Assembly (NCBI GenBank): GCA_002366755.1
Contig: DFBV01000003.1
Coordinates: 140 to 9,744 of the forward strand
Origin: Anaerolineales bacterium UBA3071
Lineage (GTDB): Bacteria; Chloroflexota; Anaerolineae; UBA3071
DNA: 9,605 nt
Direction of reading: 5' to 3'
The translations under genes were made by a program, and so were the position numbers. The notes under the pieces are model-generated. The model was not told the origin of the DNA. It searched no databases and saw nothing but the letters and a program-made list of their open reading frames with translations. Shown here in pieces: positions 7,321-9,605 of the stretch. How positions within the stretch are numbered: position 1 is the stretch's first letter; the number at the start of each line of letters is the position of its first letter.

Positions 7321-7821
7321 TCACGTTTTTTCTTCTCTCCGCAAACGAGTCATGACCGGCTGCATGCGCGCCCAGTGGCCACCAGGCCAATAGATCTTGT
7401 CGCAGTGCGGGCAGCGATGAAACACCTCTTGCGTGCGCAACACGTACGGCGGCACCCGTCCCTCCACCTCCGCCTTGGCGATGGGCTCCAGCGGCGCGTT
7501 GCAGACAGAGCAGCGAGAGCCCGCCACGCCCGGCGGCAGGTGCAGTTCATTCATGATCTGAGCCATCTGCTCTTCTAGCCAATCACTGCTGATGAGGAGC
7601 GCCCGCACGCCGCGCCGCTCCGAAAGGGCACGGTCGCGAGTTAACACCACCCGCCCTTCGGCGCGGGCCAAGCGAACGATGGTCGTGTCGTCCCAGGCGG
7701 AGTTGTAGGTTGTATCGTAGCCCAGCAGCCGCAGCCACTTGGCCAGCTTGCCCAGCATGGCATCGGCGAGCAAGCGCACCTCGCCCGCTGGCTTGTCCGA
7801 TTCGCTCATCTGTGGTAGCAT
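7321..7821 (-). CDS. Mut7-C family RNase domain protein (PIN-like plus zinc ribbon)
   Basis: A 166-residue protein matching the Mut7-C (former DUF82) family over its whole length, about the usual size for a stand-alone member. The PIN-like half has LLADAMLGKLAKWLRLLGYD (17-36) with D20, D44-D45, and LTRDRAL (60-66) with D63; these acidic residues would bind the metal ions of a PIN-type nuclease. The second half is a zinc ribbon with C104-x2-C107 and C137-x2-C140, then the family's IYWPGGHW ending (143-150). A cytoplasmic RNase role is inferred from the fold; the target RNA is unknown. ATG 7821 is used, but ATG 7809 (M5) is also possible, and neither has a clear Shine-Dalgarno. The gene is first in the minus-strand unit, 16 nt before the giant surface gene, and diverges from the amt-like gene. 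Confidence 0.9.
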   Translation of the reverse strand: MLPQMSESDKPAGEVRLLADAMLGKLAKWLRLLGYDTTYNSAWDDTTIVRLARAEGRVVLTRDRALSERRGVRALLISSDWLEEQMAQIMNELHLPPGVAGSRCSVCNAPLEPIAKAEVEGRVPPYVLRTQEVFHRCPHCDKIYWPGGHWARMQPVMTRLRREEKT

Positions 7822-7825
7822 TTGT

Positions 7826-7888
7826 TAGTCAAGTAGTCCTTGGTCAGGTAGCCGTGTAGTCGTTTGGTCGCATAGTCGGATAGTTGGG
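7826..7888. repeat. Degenerate octamer tandem array, eight units
   Basis: Consensus TAGTCNNN on the plus strand: TAGTCAAG, TAGTCCTT, a 7-base GGTCAGG, TAGCCGTG, TAGTCGTT, TGGTCGCA, TAGTCGGA, TAGTTGGG, all contiguous. Noncoding. Confidence 0.8.
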
Positions 7889-7902
7889 TGTCAAGTGATC
7901 TG

Positions 7903-7934
7903 ATGGTCACCAGAACCAGATGACCACGCGACTA
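7903..7934. repeat. Inverted octamer array, about four units
   Basis: Read on the minus strand, TAGTCGCG, TGGTCATC, TGGTTCTG and GTGACCAT are contiguous 8-base units of the same word as the 7826-7888 array, in opposite orientation. The array ends 14 nt before the amt-like start codon. Confidence 0.65.
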
Positions 7935-7936
7935 AC

Positions 7937-7943
7937 AAGGAGG
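7937..7943 (+). promoter_or_regulatory. Shine-Dalgarno of the amt-like gene
   Basis: AAGGAGG, 5 nt before ATG 7949. It fixes the start upstream of the repeat-encoded N-terminus, so residues 13-27 really are translated if this site is used. Confidence 0.8.
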
Positions 7944-7948
7944 AGAAG

Positions 7949-9583
7949 ATGTCCAGAAAGCGCTTAGCGTTGAGTTTTCGCCGTGCTCCCTCACTCCCCA
8001 CACTCCCACACCTCCACACCCTTTCCCCCTTTGCGTTTCTTGTTGCCGTGCTGCTAACGCTGCTGGCCACGAGCACCGTAGCCGCTGCTTCACCGGCCGC
8101 CGCTGCTCCCCCCGACCCCGCCCTGAGTTGGCCGCTGCTGGCAGGCGGCATCGCCATCCTCGTCCCGGTCGGCTTCGTGCTGGTGGCCGCTGGCGGGCTG
8201 CCCGCCGAAGAAGCGCGTCAGGTCACGCTGGCCGGATTGGGCGCGCTGGCCCTGGCGGCGCTGGGCTACTGGGCCTGCGGCTTCGGACTGCAATTCGGCG
8301 GCGTGGGGCTCATCCACCGCGCCGGCGGCCTGGAAGGGCTGGTCTGGGAATGGTCGGCGCTCGACGCTCGCTGGGGCACCGGCTGGGGCATGGCCGGGCT
8401 GCACGGCTTTGGCCTGAGCGGTAGCGGTGCCACGCCCGGCGCACTGGCTCTCTTCTTCGCCCAGCTCCCCTGGGTGACCACGGCGACTCTCATCCCGCTG
8501 CTGGCTCTACGCGGCCGGGCGCCGACCTTCGTGGCCGGGCTAGGCGGCTTGCTCGTCGGTGCGCTGCTCTATCCGCTGGCGGGCAACTGGATCTGGGGTG
8601 GCGGTTGGCTGGCCAATCTGGGCTACAACCTGGGACTGGGACATGGCTTTGTGGACTTTGCCGGCAGCGGGCTGGTGCATCTGCTGGGTGCTGCCGTCGC
8701 CGCGGCCGGAATCCTGACCTTTCTCCCTCGTCGCCCCCGCCAGCCATCCGATGAGCCGATCCCGCTTCCCCCCGTCCACCTGCCGCTGCTGGCCACGCTG
8801 GGTGCCCTTCTGCTGCTCATCGGCAGCGTGGCCTGGGCCTGGGCTAATCCCTTGCTCGACTGGGCCTCCCTTGACCCTGCCCGGCTGGCGGTCAATCTGT
8901 TGCTGGCCGCAGCCGCAGGCGTTTCCCTGCCGCTGGTTTACACCTGGTTCGTCGCCAGCCGCCCCGACCCGCTGATGGCCGCCCGTGGGCTGGCCGCGGG
9001 GCTCGTCGCCATCAGCGGCAGCGGCCCCTTCGTGCCCCCTTGGGCAGCGCTGGTCATCGGCGGTGTGGCTGGCTTGCTCACGCCGCTGGCCTGCTATCTC
9101 GTAGACCACCTCCTGCGCTGGAACGACCCCACGGCGGCGCTTACCATGCACGGTGTCAGCGGTCTGTGGGGCCTGCTGGCCGTGGCGCTCTTCGCCGACG
9201 GGAAGTTCGGCGCCGGCTGGAACGGCATCGGCCCCGACGAGTACCTGCACGTGGCCGGACAGGGGGTCAGCGGCCTCTGGACGGCAGTCGGTCTCCAACC
9301 CGACTGGCCCGGACAGCTTCAGGCCCAGGCAGTGGGCCTGGCGGCTATTGGCCTCTTCGCCTTCCTGATCGCCAGCCTGGCCTTCGGCCCACTGGCGGGG
9401 CTCATGCACCTGGTGACGCGACGCTCAGCGCCGATGCCTCCTATTGAGGAAGAGCAAGAGACGGCTGAGACTCTTGAGACCCCCGAGAGACCTGAGGGAA
9501 CTGATGGGTCCGATGGAACCACCTCAGACCTATCAGACGCTTCAGACCCGGCAGATGCCTCAGAAGATCCCATTCAGGACTGA
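7949..9583 (+). CDS. Divergent ammonium transporter (Amt/MEP/Rh family)
   Basis: A 544-residue polytopic protein, predicted to conduct ammonium across the cytoplasmic membrane. A likely signal peptide (about 28-50) follows an array-encoded stretch; cleaved signal peptides are known for E. coli AmtB. Family landmarks are clear: W214-I-W-GGG (214-219), VDFAGSGLVH with D236 and H244, and TMHGVSGLWG with H401, matching the AmtB D160 and twin-histidine H168/H318 positions. The D-to-H spacing (8) is identical. W175 (AQLPW) falls 41 residues before W216, the same distance as AmtB F107 to W148, so the outer Phe gate appears to be Trp. The F215 position also appears to be W296 (IGSVAW), and the usual Ser219 region is not conserved. 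The tail (about 498-544) is acidic, Ser/Thr/Asp-rich and array-encoded. No GlnK gene follows before the window ends 22 bp later. Transport by this divergent member is inferred. Confidence 0.85.
   Translation: MSRKRLALSFRRAPSLPTLPHLHTLSPFAFLVAVLLTLLATSTVAAASPAAAAPPDPALSWPLLAGGIAILVPVGFVLVAAGGLPAEEARQVTLAGLGALALAALGYWACGFGLQFGGVGLIHRAGGLEGLVWEWSALDARWGTGWGMAGLHGFGLSGSGATPGALALFFAQLPWVTTATLIPLLALRGRAPTFVAGLGGLLVGALLYPLAGNWIWGGGWLANLGYNLGLGHGFVDFAGSGLVHLLGAAVAAAGILTFLPRRPRQPSDEPIPLPPVHLPLLATLGALLLLIGSVAWAWANPLLDWASLDPARLAVNLLLAAAAGVSLPLVYTWFVASRPDPLMAARGLAAGLVAISGSGPFVPPWAALVIGGVAGLLTPLACYLVDHLLRWNDPTAALTMHGVSGLWGLLAVALFADGKFGAGWNGIGPDEYLHVAGQGVSGLWTAVGLQPDWPGQLQAQAVGLAAIGLFAFLIASLAFGPLAGLMHLVTRRSAPMPPIEEEQETAETLETPERPEGTDGSDGTTSDLSDASDPADASEDPIQD
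7986..8021. repeat. Nonamer array in the amt-like N-terminus
   Basis: Four contiguous 9-base words on the plus strand: CTCCCTCAC, TCCCCACAC, TCCCACACC, TCCACACCC. They encode a Pro/Leu/His/Thr-rich stretch (about residues 13-25) before the signal-like hydrophobic segment. This is 36 bp, so the frame is kept. Confidence 0.6.
9521..9547. repeat. Nonamer array in the amt-like C-terminal tail
   Basis: ACCTCAGAC, CTATCAGAC and GCTTCAGAC, contiguous, consensus NNNTCAGAC, encoding a repeated Ser-Asp pattern. More degenerate GAGAC and GATGG words lie just upstream (about 9468-9518). The tail lies beyond the last membrane helix. Confidence 0.6.
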
Positions 9584-9605
9584 TCCCTAGTCTCCAATAT
9601 CCAGT

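Larger units (their letters stand above)
7822..7948. promoter_or_regulatory. Divergent intergenic region filled with octamer arrays
   Basis: The 127-bp space between the Mut7-C start and the amt-like start must hold promoters for both directions. I see no convincing -35/-10 pair. Nearly all of it is octamer arrays (7826-7888 and 7903-7934). TTGTTAGTC (7822-7830) and GACTAACAA (7930-7938) are a perfect 9-bp inverted repeat, so both genes have GACTAACAA just before their start region. A possible hairpin has TGGTCA (7904-7909) pairing with TGACCA (7921-7926). Confidence 0.55.

Noticed and set aside
8540..9409. A 289-codon minus-strand open frame opposite the amt-like gene
   Set aside because: Long antisense frames are expected in GC-rich genes. 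The product is Gly/Gln/Arg-rich and low in complexity, while the plus strand carries conserved transporter motifs.
9584..9605. A terminator or downstream gene after the amt-like gene
   Set aside because: Only 22 bp remain, too few to judge, and no stem or T-run is visible.

Overview
The window looks like a piece of a high-GC bacterial chromosome, most likely from the Chloroflexota (Anaerolineae/Caldilineae side). This is an inference from style, not from a marker gene. The signs are a very large modular secreted protein with a Pro/Thr linker and a C-terminal LPMV-type ending, a DUF2723/TMEM260-like membrane glycosyltransferase with a C-terminal beta-domain, and many degenerate short-word tandem arrays. 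There is no rRNA, tRNA, CRISPR array, transposase or phage gene.

Layout. Positions 1-7821 read entirely on the minus strand and look like one transcription unit, in the order: (i) a Mut7-C family RNase with a zinc ribbon (7321-7821); (ii) a 1511-residue surface protein (2769-7304) made of an N-terminal membrane segment, a seven-repeat beta-propeller, an FN3-like domain, a CAP/SCP domain, an Ig-like domain, three near-identical CARDB repeats, a right-handed beta-helix, a Pro/Thr linker and a C-terminal beta-domain; (iii) a DUF2723 GT-C type membrane glycosyltransferase (779-2701); (iv) the first 260 codons of another polytopic membrane protein (1-782) that runs off the left edge. The gaps are 16 nt, about 67 nt, and a 4-nt GTGA stop/start overlap. 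A 127-bp divergent intergenic region (7822-7948) separates this unit from a plus-strand ammonium-transporter-like gene (7949-9583), which nearly fills the rest of the window.

Possible cooperation (inference). The two membrane proteins beside the giant exported protein suggest a cell-surface glycoprotein with its own glycosylation enzymes. The known O-mannosyltransferase activity of eukaryotic TMEM260 on Ig-like IPT domains makes the Ig-like, CARDB or Pro/Thr parts plausible acceptors. The Mut7-C RNase and the ammonium transporter have no evident link to that theme.

Most unusual signal. Degenerate tandem arrays of 7-, 8- and 9-base words recur across the window, in intergenic DNA and inside genes without breaking frame. 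At two loci (476-589 and 7826-7934) the array is followed after a short spacer by a second array of the same word in inverted orientation. They resemble the cyanobacterial heptanucleotide STRRs in kind. A second point is the ammonium transporter: it keeps the twin histidines, but tryptophan seems to stand where AmtB has its two phenylalanine-gate residues.
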